Assembly (NCBI GenBank): GCA_012519205.1
Contig: JAAYQR010000016.1
Span: forward strand, 1-64,000
DNA length: 64,000 bases
Direction: 5' to 3'
Origin: Candidatus Epulonipiscium sp.
GTDB lineage: Bacteria > Bacillota > Clostridia > Lachnospirales > Defluviitaleaceae
In this document: positions 46,020 to 54,757 of the stretch, piece by piece
How positions within the stretch are numbered: position 1 is the stretch's first letter
Layout of the letters: every line of letters begins with the position of its first letter
Notes under the pieces: model-generated
Databases searched by the model: none
Told to the model about the DNA's origin: nothing
The model's input: the letters and a program-made list of their open reading frames with translations, nothing else
Position numbers and translations under genes: made by a program

Positions 46020-46181
46020 TCATCTTTCTTTAGCTTTTTCTTCTTTACTATGCTTAATATGAGGAAACAATTCTTCTGAAACCTCTTCATTAAATTTACA
46101 ATGAGTACATTCCTTTGAGGCAAGATAAGCTTCAATATTTCCTGTCTTTTTAAATACATCCCAAAAAACTTTTTCTAGCAA
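46020..46181 (-). CDS. yqzL: YqzL family small protein
   Basis: Read directly from the minus strand: 53 aa, with VFWDVFKKTGNIEAYLASKE at residues 5-24, which is the YqzL family pattern (a W…VF…KTG…IEAYL core). It continues with CTHCKFNEEVSEELFPHIKH and a basic tail, longer than the Bacillus protein and with a CxxC pair. The start is most likely TTG (46181), 8 nt after GGGGG. It is located between era and recO, exactly where YqzL is found in Bacillus. Function unknown. Confidence 0.82.
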   Translation of the reverse strand: MLEKVFWDVFKKTGNIEAYLASKECTHCKFNEEVSEELFPHIKHSKEEKAKER

Positions 46182-46285
46182 TTGAGTTTCCCCCTATCCT
46201 TGGTTTTATAGTATTAGGGTGTCCTCTAAATATCGTTGTATACTGCAAAAAACTTACCAGTACTACATACCTTGACAAAATGTTT

Positions 46286-47191
46286 TCAAATAGACTTTGG
46301 ATCAAACCCAAAATTTTTTAAAGTAAAGGAATCATCCCTCCAATTTTTCTTCACCTTTACCCATAACTCCAAGTATATCTTCGAACCTAGGAGTCTTTCT
46401 ATATCCCTTCGCGACCTTATTCCAATTTGCTTTAACATACTTCCTTGCTTCCCTATGATAATCGATTTATGAGAATCCCTCTCACAATATATGACTGCCT
46501 GTATATCAACTATATCACTATCTTCTCTAGTTTTCATGCTTTCTACTTCTACAGCAATCCCGTGGGGAACTTCCTGTTGCAATAGGTGCAAGGCCTTTTC
46601 ACGGATGAGTTCTCCAACTAATTGTCTTTCCGGCTGGTCCGTAATCATATCCGCTGGGAAATATTGCGGCCCCTCTGGAAGCTTTTTATAAATTGTTTCT
46701 AGTAATCTGTCGCAGTTTTCGCCAGTGTATGCTGAAATAGGAATAATATCGGCAAAGTTATATAAATCCTTATAACTATCTATAATTTCCAATAGATTTT
46801 CTTTTTTTACGGTATCAATTTTATTAATGATTAAAATAACAGGAGTTTTAATATCCCTAAGTCCGGAAATAATATATTTATCCCCCTGCCCAACATTTTG
46901 AGACGGTTCTATGAGCATTAATATGATGTCAACTTCATTCAATGTATTTTCAGCAGCCTTAACCATATACTGGCCTAGTTTATGTTTTGGCTTATGAATT
47001 CCCGGAGTATCGATAAAAACAACTTGATATTCATCCTTTGTCAAAATGCTTTGTATCTTATTCCTAGTAGTCTGAGGTTTGTCAGACATGATAGCTACCT
47101 TTTCTCCTATAAACCGATTCATTAATGTTGATTTCCCCACATTGGGTCTTCCAATAAGGGTAACAAAACCCGAACGATAATCCGATTTCAA
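46286..47191 (-). CDS. era: GTPase Era
   Basis: A 301-aa GTPase for 30S ribosome assembly. It has the P-loop [14 protein letters not shown] near residue 12, DTPGIHKPKH near 60, NKID near 122, and a C-terminal KH domain with SHKSIIIGKQGSMLKQIG near residue 235 that binds the 3' end of 16S rRNA. It follows cdd after a 297-bp gap that holds a terminator. Confidence 0.98.
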   Translation of the reverse strand: MKSDYRSGFVTLIGRPNVGKSTLMNRFIGEKVAIMSDKPQTTRNKIQSILTKDEYQVVFIDTPGIHKPKHKLGQYMVKAAENTLNEVDIILMLIEPSQNVGQGDKYIISGLRDIKTPVILIINKIDTVKKENLLEIIDSYKDLYNFADIIPISAYTGENCDRLLETIYKKLPEGPQYFPADMITDQPERQLVGELIREKALHLLQQEVPHGIAVEVESMKTREDSDIVDIQAVIYCERDSHKSIIIGKQGSMLKQIGIRSRRDIERLLGSKIYLELWVKVKKNWRDDSFTLKNFGFDPKSI

Positions 47192-47320
47192 TTTATATTC
47201 CTCCTTATTTTATGCAAACCATAAATAAAAACCATATTCTTAGTATAAGTCATAAATCTATACTTATAACAATTATATAGTTTTATTTTTATAGTTACAA
47301 TCTATTTCTTTTTATTAACA

Positions 47321-47355
47321 AAATAAAAGTCCTGCAAAATGCAGAACTTTTATTT
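47321..47355 (-). terminator. Hairpin between cdd and era
   Basis: AAATAAAAGT-C-CTGC pairs with GCAG-A-ACTTTTATTT (14 bp with one mismatch). It lies 134 bp past cdd and about 130 bp before era. The rest of this 297-bp gap shows no gene-like feature. Confidence 0.65.
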
Positions 47356-47488
47356 TAACAAATTCATGTATCAAGGGGGAATACTTAATGAATCTTTAGA
47401 AACCTTATTCAATTTCATTGTAATATTATTCTCCCCTAATGTCTATTTCAATAATATTTCGTTTGTATTTCATTTATATTTCAAAGTT

Positions 47489-47881
47489 TTATTTAATATC
47501 GTTTTTTGTAAATGCATAAGGTAAAAAATCTTTAATTGTAAAAATCTTAATATCTCCTTTATTATTTCCTAACACTATCTTTATATCTCTTGTAAATTCC
47601 GAAATTACTTGTCTGCATATACCACAGGGATATGTGAAATCCCCAGAGCTGCTCATTACGGCAATGGCCCTAAATTCATTTTCCCCTTCGGAAATAGCTT
47701 TAAAAATGGCAGTCCGCTCCGCACAATTTGTAGCCCCAAAAGAAGAGTTTTCTATATTGCAGCCCGTAAATATTTCCCCACTTTTAGTTAAAAGTGCAGC
47801 CCCTACCTTAAAGTGAGAGTATGGAACATATGCTTTTTCCTTAGCTTCTAAAGCTTTTTTAATAAGTTCACTATAATCCAT
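47489..47881 (-). CDS. cdd: Cytidine deaminase
   Basis: A 130-aa homotetrameric type cytidine deaminase that converts cytidine or deoxycytidine to uridine forms. It has VPYSHFKVGAALL near residue 20, the zinc/catalytic motif NCAERTAIFKAI near residue 52 with catalytic Glu, and PCGICRQVISEF near residue 85 with the other zinc cysteines. Part of the era-containing series as in many Firmicutes. Confidence 0.97.
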   Translation of the reverse strand: MDYSELIKKALEAKEKAYVPYSHFKVGAALLTKSGEIFTGCNIENSSFGATNCAERTAIFKAISEGENEFRAIAVMSSSGDFTYPCGICRQVISEFTRDIKIVLGNNKGDIKIFTIKDFLPYAFTKNDIK

Positions 47882-47900
47882 AACATTCCCCCTATTTCAA

Positions 47901-48587
47901 TTAGTTCGATGTATCCAAGAATTTATACGGAGCTAGTATTCCCCCTGAAACAACCATCTTGATTGCTTCTTCAACGGAAATATTCAGTTTATATATTTCA
48001 TTTTTTTCCATCATTAACATAAAACCTGATGTAGGGTTAGGTGTTGTAGGCACAAATACAACAGCAAGGTTTTTTTCAATAAGTCCCTTAAACTTCAAAG
48101 GAGTATCAGTGGTTATAAAGCCTATGGCATAGCATCCCCTATAGGGGTATTCAAGCAACACCACATCCTTAAATGCATTCTTCTTTTTGGTAAAAATGGT
48201 ATCCATGATTTGGCTAAAGGCTGTATATATGTTTCCTATTATAGGTATCTTTAGAAACCATATTTCTAGGGATCTAATTATGCCCTTTCCAATCCAATTT
48301 GCAGAAATATACCCTGCAACCATAATTATAAAAATGCTGGTAATAAGCCCCAACCCTGGAATATTAGCTTCCTCAATCGGGATATTTATATTGAATAAGG
48401 AAAAGAAAAAAACGATTATTCTTGCAATTATTTCCCTTGGAATCCTATCAGTAAAATTGAAAACCAGTCCAATTGCATAAAAAGTCAAAGCAAGGGGGAG
48501 TATGGATACCAATCCCGATAAAAACAACCTCCGCAAGTCTAAAAGGCTCTGTTTCATTAAATTTTTATAGGTTCTTGGCTCTTTCAT
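47901..48587 (-). CDS. DUF502 family membrane protein
   Basis: A 228-aa protein with two membrane segments near the N-terminus (LVSILPLALTFYAIGLVF, GLITSIFIIMVAGYISA) and the DUF502 core: IPIIGNIYTAFSQIMD near residue 115, VVLLEYPYRGCYAIGFIT near 142, VFVPTTPNPTSGFMLMM near 178, and a C-terminal SVEEAIKMVVSGG. Function is unknown; homologues are widespread. It lies between ybeY and cdd. Confidence 0.88.
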   Translation of the reverse strand: MKEPRTYKNLMKQSLLDLRRLFLSGLVSILPLALTFYAIGLVFNFTDRIPREIIARIIVFFFSLFNINIPIEEANIPGLGLITSIFIIMVAGYISANWIGKGIIRSLEIWFLKIPIIGNIYTAFSQIMDTIFTKKKNAFKDVVLLEYPYRGCYAIGFITTDTPLKFKGLIEKNLAVVFVPTTPNPTSGFMLMMEKNEIYKLNISVEEAIKMVVSGGILAPYKFLDTSN

Positions 48588-48619
48588 ATTCAGTCTCCTT
48601 TATTGCAGCTTACTCCCCC

Positions 48620-49126
48620 CTATCTTCCAAGTCCCACTAAACCTAACACTCTTTCTTGTTTTTCTACCATTTCTTTTTCTTCATCCTCCGTCATATGATC
48701 ATATCCCATCAGATGAAACATACTGTGAGCTATTAAAAATCCTATTTCTCTTTCTATAGAATGCCCATATTCCCTAGCCTGTTCCTTAGCCTTATCCACT
48801 GAAATTATAATGTCACCCAGCATCAAGTCCCCAGTATCAGGGTTCATATAATCATCTAAACCCTCTAAGGAAAACTCTTCGTCATTTTCATCATCGGATG
48901 CTTCAAATTCTAATAGCGGAAAAGAAAGAACATCCGTAGCCTTATCAATATTTCTAAACTCGTTATTTATCCTTTGTATTTCTTCATTACCTACAAAGGT
49001 AAGACTGATTTCAACGGTAGATGGATATCTTTCTTCCCTTAGTGTTTGTTCAATAATTTTATGTATTAGGGTTTTTATGTTATCGCTTAATAAAAATGAA
49101 GTGTTATTTTCCATTAGAATGTTCAC
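48620..49126 (-). CDS. ybeY: Endoribonuclease YbeY
   Basis: A 168-aa metal-dependent endoribonuclease used in 16S rRNA maturation and ribosome quality control. It has NEFRNIDKATDVLSFPL near residue 55, GDIIIS near 105, and the zinc triad HSMFHLMGYDH near residue 133. It overlaps the end of pgpH by 23 bp; an alternative ATG four codons later (MENNTS) would shorten the overlap. Confidence 0.96.
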   Translation of the reverse strand: MNILMENNTSFLLSDNIKTLIHKIIEQTLREERYPSTVEISLTFVGNEEIQRINNEFRNIDKATDVLSFPLLEFEASDDENDEEFSLEGLDDYMNPDTGDLMLGDIIISVDKAKEQAREYGHSIEREIGFLIAHSMFHLMGYDHMTEDEEKEMVEKQERVLGLVGLGR

Positions 49127-51299
49127 TGTTTTTCTCCTTTAGCTTTTCAGGGTATTTTATTCTTTCGTGATACATACCATTAAAGACTTTCATAAAGGCC
49201 TGAATAATCATTTCTAAGTCTTTTATAGTAAGATTGCTATCATCTAATTGTCCTTCATCTAGTTTGCTTTTTACTAGTTTTCTAACTAATTCTTCATTTT
49301 TTTCTTTATTTTTGTCTTGGAACTCCATGGAGCGAACTGCCGCCTCTGCTGTATCTGCCAACATAATTATTGCTGCTTCTTTTGATTGAGGTATAGGCCC
49401 TTCATAGCTAAAATCTGCTTTTGAAATTTCTTCCTCAGGGCCAATTTTAATTGCTTTATGATAAAAATATTGAATTAAGGTTGTCCCATGATGTTGAGTA
49501 ATCATATCCTTAATAGCCCTTGGTAATTTATACTCGGAAGCCATTTTGATTCCATTAGTAATATGTTGTTGAATAATCTTTGCACTAACGGAGGACTCCA
49601 TGTAATCATGGGGATTGTCTAATGCTTGATTTTCTTTAAAGTATTGGGGATATATAATTTTACCAATATCATGATAATAACTTCCCACTTTAGCCAAAAG
49701 AGGATTAGCACCTATATCAGCGGCGGCTGTTTCTGCTAGATTAGCCACTACTAAGCTATGGTGATATGTCCCCGGGGCTTCTATTAATAATCTTTTTAAT
49801 AGAGGTTGATCGGGATTTGTCAATTCAAGTAGCTTTATAGGGGTTACAACATCAAAAGCCACTTCCCAAAAGGGAAGACTGCCAACAGTGATAATAACAG
49901 CCAAAACACCACTTATAAATCCATACAAACAGATATATGAAATGGATGGGGTATATGTATTATTTAGGAACATTTCGATGCTTAGTAAGGTAACGGCATT
50001 TAGGGCACCTGCTATAAAACCTACCCATAAAATTCTATTCCTTTTATAAGTGTTCATAACAAGCATTGAAAAAATTGTTCCTACTATTAGGAAAAATATC
50101 ATAAAACTTAATCCTTCTTTATTAATCAGAACCCCAACTATTGTAATATAACCGTTTAAGATAATTCCTAATCGCACATCCAGTAAAATCGCCAAGAGCA
50201 TACCTGCAATTGGAATAGGAATCCATGCAAAATCTAAGGAACTCATAAATCTAATCATAATAATACTAATACTATAAATTGAAAAAAGTAAAAGCATTTC
50301 TTTTCTACTTTCAACAATAGATTTATTGAAAAACCATATATATGCATATACAAAGCTTTGTAGGATAACTATTAACAAGACAATCCCTATATACTGTATT
50401 GTACTTTCTTTAAAGTCCTTCTTAATAAATCCCAAGTCATTTAATATACTGTATATTTCGTCTGTGACTATTTCTCCTTCATCAACAATCTTTTGTCCAT
50501 TAAGGATTATAACCGGTTCAACTTTTTGAAGTTTTTCTTCTAGCATCTTATAGGTTGCATCTTCATCTATGATCATATTAGCTCGGATGACAGAGGCAAC
50601 GATATCATATCCAACAATTTTAATATTATCTTCCATATTAAGATTTTCAAAATGTTCTTTCACATCCAATATATTTTTGGTTTTTGTCTCTTCCCTAATG
50701 CCCATACTAAATGTAGTTTCAACGGCGCTAATGCATTGATTTTCTAATTCATTCCTATCGCCTGAATTCATTTTAATAAGAAATTCGAACTCTTCATGGG
50801 ATAAGGATATAGGCGATTGTTTTTTGTATTCTTCTAGTTGGTGCTTTGTCATTTCTATTATATCTTCTATCGAATACTCTTTAATATCCTGGTTTACTTC
50901 CTTTTCCATATCCTCGAACTCTTCGGAGTCTTCTGCTCCCATAGGCTTTGCAGATTCCTGTTTTCTTAGTATTTCATTTTGTATCTTTTTTTGTTCCTCT
51001 ATAAATCTTCTTGTCTCTTCTATATTATCAAATAGGGATTCTACTTTTATAACTGCTTGTTCTCCTACTTTAGTATCCTGTTTATATAGCGGTTCTATAC
51101 TATTTCTTATTTCATCTTTTTTTCTTTCCGTAGCAAATACATTCTCCGTTTCTCTAGGAGCAATGAATCTTTTTGAAGAAACAGCGCCTACTTTAATGTC
51201 TTCCGATCTTTTAAAATATTCCCCTGACATAATTACAGATACGGTTAATACAAAAGATATTATAATTAGTAAAACTCTTACTATTCGCCCCCTACTCAA
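49104..51299 (-). CDS. pgpH: 7TM-HD phosphohydrolase PgpH (cyclic di-AMP phosphodiesterase type)
   Basis: A 731-aa membrane protein: an N-terminal membrane anchor, a large extracytoplasmic 7TMR-HDED domain, seven membrane segments (residues about 305-480), and a cytoplasmic HD domain with PGTYHHSLVVANLAETAA, GSYYHDIGKIIYPQYF and ITQHHGTTL. In Listeria this protein degrades cyclic di-AMP. It is encoded between phoH and ybeY, the standard place. Confidence 0.93.
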   Translation of the reverse strand: MSRGRIVRVLLIIISFVLTVSVIMSGEYFKRSEDIKVGAVSSKRFIAPRETENVFATERKKDEIRNSIEPLYKQDTKVGEQAVIKVESLFDNIEETRRFIEEQKKIQNEILRKQESAKPMGAEDSEEFEDMEKEVNQDIKEYSIEDIIEMTKHQLEEYKKQSPISLSHEEFEFLIKMNSGDRNELENQCISAVETTFSMGIREETKTKNILDVKEHFENLNMEDNIKIVGYDIVASVIRANMIIDEDATYKMLEEKLQKVEPVIILNGQKIVDEGEIVTDEIYSILNDLGFIKKDFKESTIQYIGIVLLIVILQSFVYAYIWFFNKSIVESRKEMLLLFSIYSISIIMIRFMSSLDFAWIPIPIAGMLLAILLDVRLGIILNGYITIVGVLINKEGLSFMIFFLIVGTIFSMLVMNTYKRNRILWVGFIAGALNAVTLLSIEMFLNNTYTPSISYICLYGFISGVLAVIITVGSLPFWEVAFDVVTPIKLLELTNPDQPLLKRLLIEAPGTYHHSLVVANLAETAAADIGANPLLAKVGSYYHDIGKIIYPQYFKENQALDNPHDYMESSVSAKIIQQHITNGIKMASEYKLPRAIKDMITQHHGTTLIQYFYHKAIKIGPEEEISKADFSYEGPIPQSKEAAIIMLADTAEAAVRSMEFQDKNKEKNEELVRKLVKSKLDEGQLDDSNLTIKDLEMIIQAFMKVFNGMYHERIKYPEKLKEKNSEHSNGK

Positions 51300-51308
51300 T
51301 ATAATCTC

Positions 51309-52280
51309 CTACCTTTTCTTATCTTTTTTGTTCTCATATTTTTCATAAGCTTGTATTATTTTTTGAACCAATGGATGCCTTACCACATCGTTTTTAGATA
51401 GAAGGGAAATTCCCACCCCTTCTACTTCCTTTAGTACCTTAAGTGCTTCTGTTAATCCTGATTTTTTACCAGTTGGCAAGTCAATTTGTGTAATATCTCC
51501 CGTCACAACAGCCTTAGAACCAAAACCTATACGGGTTAAAAACATCTTCATTTGTTCAGGAGTTGTGTTTTGAGCCTCGTCCAAAACAATAAAAGAATTA
51601 TCTAGGGTTCGCCCCCGCATATAAGCTAAAGGTGCCACCTCAATTATACCCTTTTCCATGTTTTTTAGAAAGGTTTCTGCCCCCATGATTTCATATAATG
51701 CATCGTATAACGGTCTAAGATATGGGTCTACCTTACTTTGCAAATCTCCCGGCAAAAATCCTAATTTTTCCCCTGCTTCTATGGCAGGTCTTGTTAAAAT
51801 AATCCTGTTTACTTCATTGTTTTTTAAGGCGGTAATTGCCATAGCCATAGCTAGATAAGTTTTCCCTGTCCCTGCTGGTCCCACTCCAAATACGACTACA
51901 TTATTTCTTATCATGTTAACATATTTCTTTTGTCCTAAGGTTTTGCTCTTTATTTGTTTTCCATTGATTGTCATGCATATAAAATCTGAGTGTATTTGAC
52001 TGTATTCTTCTTCTTTATTTTCTCCCACCAAGGAAATTATATATTGTATATTTTGGGTGGCTATCGTTTCTTTCTTATCTGCCAAAGTAATAAGTTGTTT
52101 AAGGGTACGAAGGGTTTTATTTATATCCCCTTCATTCCCGATGATTTTTATGTGTTCGCCTCTATTTACAATTTCAACATTAAATGATTTTTCAATTATC
52201 TTTAGGTTCTCATCAAACTTTCCAAAAATATTAGAAATATATTCAGTCGGTATCTGTAGTGTCTTTTCCTTTTGTTCCAT
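51309..52280 (-). CDS. phoH: PhoH family ATPase
   Basis: A 323-aa P-loop protein: an N-terminal small domain, then VVFGVGPAGTGKTYLAMAMA near residue 130, ILTRPAIEAGEKLGFLPGDLQ near 165, the Walker B DNSFIVLDEAQNTTPEQ near 228 and GDITQIDLP near 262. PhoH proteins are ATPases with suspected RNA-related roles. The start is either ATG 52280 (10 nt after AGGAGG) or TTG 52283 (7 nt). It overlaps the end of yqfD by 38 bp, which suggests coupling. Confidence 0.93.
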   Translation of the reverse strand: MEQKEKTLQIPTEYISNIFGKFDENLKIIEKSFNVEIVNRGEHIKIIGNEGDINKTLRTLKQLITLADKKETIATQNIQYIISLVGENKEEEYSQIHSDFICMTINGKQIKSKTLGQKKYVNMIRNNVVVFGVGPAGTGKTYLAMAMAITALKNNEVNRIILTRPAIEAGEKLGFLPGDLQSKVDPYLRPLYDALYEIMGAETFLKNMEKGIIEVAPLAYMRGRTLDNSFIVLDEAQNTTPEQMKMFLTRIGFGSKAVVTGDITQIDLPTGKKSGLTEALKVLKEVEGVGISLLSKNDVVRHPLVQKIIQAYEKYENKKDKKR

Positions 52281-53481
52281 CAATTAATTTCCTCCTATCG
52301 ATTGCTTGCACTTTGTCTATATGTTCTTTAATTGTAAAAACAGCCTCTACACCTAAGGAATCCTCCTTGGGATGATATTGTATTTCTTGATTTAAAATCT
52401 CGCTATCTTTTTCTATTTGCTCTAGGAGCTTTTTTTGTATTTCTTCTTGAACTAAGTTTTTTGCCTCCTCAATAGTCCATTTATGTTTAACGGGTATATA
52501 TTCCTTGTATTCATAAGTAATACCTTGAACTGGCAAAACGAAATTCTTTGTGATAGCCAATTGTTTGTTACTAATAATTTTATCATAATGTTGAAAAGAA
52601 ATACGGGGTTTTAATAAATTTAATTCTTTATCTAATAAACTTATAGCATATTGCTTTTTTATATTATCTGTATATTGTTTTTCTATATAATATAAGGGCT
52701 GCTTATGCTTTATCTCATATCTAGTTTTAGCGATTACATCCGCATCGGCATGGACGTATTTTGTAATTACCCCCTCTTCATCTTCTTTTACAATTAACTG
52801 ACCACTGACCAATACCTCTCCTTTTTTAACAATATCTTTTGGCTTAACTTTCGGCGTTCCTGCCCTAGTTGTAATGCTTACTATCAGTCCTGTTTTTTCT
52901 GCCACCAAATCACAGGGGGTTGTTTGGTCTACAATTTCAGGTTTTATTACAGTTTCATTTAATTCTATTGTGATTTTTGTGCCTTTAATATTCACAGCTG
53001 TCCAGGATATATCATCAAAGTTTTCCCTTAAGAAGCCTTCTATTTCCGTGTTATCGATTTTATTTTTCAAAACTCCTAATTTTACTCCATGGCTATTTAA
53101 TGCTTCTATTAATTCCTCTAGGGCAATTCTTTCATTACCACTTATTTCTATAACCCATATAAATGAAGACATAAGATATAAAATCCCTAGAAAAACAAAT
53201 ATTCCTAAAGCCATCATCTTTCTTTTTCTATATCTATGGGCGACAAAAGGCCATCCCTTTTTCTCTACAATCTTAACTTTGCATTTTGTTTTTTTAGCGC
53301 AATCTTTCAATAACTTAAATCCGGTTATACTTACTTTCATCTGCATTTTCCCCTTGTTTCTATGAATATCCCACAAATAAATCCCTCTATGGGATGCTAA
53401 ATTCATAAACCTTTCTGCGGAAAATCCCGATACCTGTATAGTAACATAGCCTCGCAAATAATTCCATATAGACAAAAACAT
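52243..53481 (-). CDS. yqfD: Sporulation protein YqfD (SpoIV-associated)
   Basis: A 412-aa protein with one membrane segment (ALGIFVFLGILYLMSSFIWVI near residue 90), preceded by a cytoplasmic part that opens WNYLRGYVTIQVSGFSAERFMN, and an extracytoplasmic domain with WTAVNIKGTKITIELNE and the SPOIV-like region PCDLVAEKTGLIVSI. It is required at the engulfment/sigma-E stage of sporulation in Bacillus. It pairs with yqfC, 34 bp upstream. Confidence 0.92.
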   Translation of the reverse strand: MFLSIWNYLRGYVTIQVSGFSAERFMNLASHRGIYLWDIHRNKGKMQMKVSITGFKLLKDCAKKTKCKVKIVEKKGWPFVAHRYRKRKMMALGIFVFLGILYLMSSFIWVIEISGNERIALEELIEALNSHGVKLGVLKNKIDNTEIEGFLRENFDDISWTAVNIKGTKITIELNETVIKPEIVDQTTPCDLVAEKTGLIVSITTRAGTPKVKPKDIVKKGEVLVSGQLIVKEDEEGVITKYVHADADVIAKTRYEIKHKQPLYYIEKQYTDNIKKQYAISLLDKELNLLKPRISFQHYDKIISNKQLAITKNFVLPVQGITYEYKEYIPVKHKWTIEEAKNLVQEEIQKKLLEQIEKDSEILNQEIQYHPKEDSLGVEAVFTIKEHIDKVQAIDRRKLIDGTKGKDTTDTD

Positions 53482-53515
53482 ATATTATGCCCCCCACAAC
53501 CTGTATATATTGAAC

Positions 53516-53830
53516 CTAAACTAAAAATTCCATCTTAAGAATAGTCCCCTTAACTACAATTTCTTCTGTTGTCATAGCTCTTAAAAATAATCCACGACCT
53601 TCTAATTTAAGGATTCCATTTGATGTATATATTCTTATTCTTTCATTGTCATATTCCAATATTCCTTTATAATTTTCAATATGCATTTCCTCATTTCCTA
53701 CCATTGAAATGATTGGGAGATTTAAAATAACTTCTTTTGGGAGATCTAATATATCTGTCATTTTCTTCTTTATACCAATTGGTTGTAATTCTTTTTTCTG
53801 TTTTTGTTTCTTTTTTTTTCTATTACTCAT
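53516..53830 (-). CDS. yqfC: Sporulation protein YqfC
   Basis: A 104-aa protein of the YabP/YqfC family. A very basic N-terminus (SNRKKKKQKQKKEL) is followed by LDLPKEVILNLPIISMVGNEEMHIENYKG and LKLEGRGLFLRAMTTEEIVVKG, the family pattern. ATG at 53830 has GGAGGG 8 nt upstream; the open frame runs 13 codons further without a site. In Bacillus yqfC-yqfD are transcribed by sigma-E. Confidence 0.9.
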   Translation of the reverse strand: MSNRKKKKQKQKKELQPIGIKKKMTDILDLPKEVILNLPIISMVGNEEMHIENYKGILEYDNERIRIYTSNGILKLEGRGLFLRAMTTEEIVVKGTILKMEFLV

Positions 53831-53945
53831 AAATGTATCCCTCCATTTATATAGGTCTGCACCTCCCATAGGATTGATTCATCTTTAGGTCTTATTAGGG
53901 CTCCCCTATAAATAATATGCAGAAAAAGGGTTTTTAAGACATAAA

Positions 53946-53978
53946 AAACAAGCTGTATAATAAATACACAGCTTGTTT
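53946..53978 (-). terminator. yqeY terminator
   Basis: AAACAAGCTGT and ACAGCTTGTTT form an 11-bp stem with an 11-nt loop, 17 bp past the yqeY stop; a TTTTTTAT tract follows on the minus strand. Confidence 0.85.
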
Positions 53979-53994
53979 CTGCCTTACAATTATT

Positions 53995-54438
53995 TTACTT
54001 TAGTTTTTCTTTAACTATTTTACTAATTCTTCCGTTATCTGCCCGACCTTTTACCTTTGACGCTGCAGCTTTTATAATTTTTCCCATGTCTTTCATAGTA
54101 GCTGCACCAATATCAGAAATCACTTCATTGATAATCTCTTCTAGCTCTTCGTCAGATAACTGCTTAGGAAGATAGTTCATTAAGATTCCAATTTCCCTTT
54201 TTGAATCTTCAATTATATCTTGGCGATTACTTTTTTCTATTTCGGCAAGGGCACTCTTACGTTTTTTAACTTCTTTTAAAATTACTTCAAGAATGCCTTC
54301 CTCGTCCAATTCAATTCTTTGGTCCTTTTCAACTTGCAATATTGCAGCACGAACCATTTGAATTGCATTCTTTCGGACAGTATCCTTTTCTTTCATCGCT
54401 GCTTTCATGTCTTCCATAAGTCTGGCTTTTAAAGACAT
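53995..54438 (-). CDS. yqeY: GatB/YqeY domain protein YqeY
   Basis: A 147-aa protein related to the tail domain of the amidotransferase subunit GatB: LKARLMEDMKAAMKEKDTVRKNAIQMVRAAI, then LPKQLSDEELEEII near residue 95 and DMGKIIKAAASKVKGRADNGRISKIVK. Its own function is not well defined. The third ATG of a cluster (54438) fits best with AAAGG 9 nt upstream. It follows rpsU, as in many Firmicutes. Confidence 0.92.
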   Translation of the reverse strand: MSLKARLMEDMKAAMKEKDTVRKNAIQMVRAAILQVEKDQRIELDEEGILEVILKEVKKRKSALAEIEKSNRQDIIEDSKREIGILMNYLPKQLSDEELEEIINEVISDIGAATMKDMGKIIKAAASKVKGRADNGRISKIVKEKLK

Positions 54439-54469
54439 AAACATCATCCTTTATATGCTTTATAACGAA

Positions 54470-54643
54470 TTATTTAATCTTTTTTCTAGCAGCTTCTGAT
54501 TTCTTTTTACGTTTAACACTTGGTTTTTCGTAATGTTCTCGTTTACGAATCTCTTGCATAATTCCAGCTTTTGCACAGTTTCTTTTAAAACGGCGCAGAG
54601 CACTATCTAAGGATTCATTTTCTCTGACGATAACCTCTGACAT
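54470..54643 (-). CDS. rpsU: Small ribosomal subunit protein bS21
   Basis: A 57-aa basic protein of the 30S subunit: [20 protein letters not shown] at the start, then [20 protein letters not shown] and a Lys/Arg-rich tail ([13 protein letters not shown]). The ATG at 54643 has GGAGGGAGGGG upstream; the longer open frame has no support. rpsU-yqeY is a common pair. Confidence 0.97.
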   Translation of the reverse strand: MSEVIVRENESLDSALRRFKRNCAKAGIMQEIRKREHYEKPSVKRKKKSEAARKKIK

Positions 54644-54757
54644 AAATTCCCCTCCCTCCGGATTGCAAGGTTGTGCTTTATGCATACTAACGGAGAAAAG
54701 TTCTAAAGCACTGTAATAGATTATACACAATTAGGTGTCTTTCGTCAATAACCAATC

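Noticed and set aside
47339-47524. Plus-strand frame and a 15-codon minus-strand frame in the cdd-era gap
   Set aside because: The first overlaps the hairpin and the cdd end; the second has a ribosome site too far from its ATG and no terminator.
50824-51348. A 174-aa plus-strand open frame
   Set aside because: It is antisense to pgpH, rich in Ser and Phe as expected for a shadow frame, with no ribosome site.
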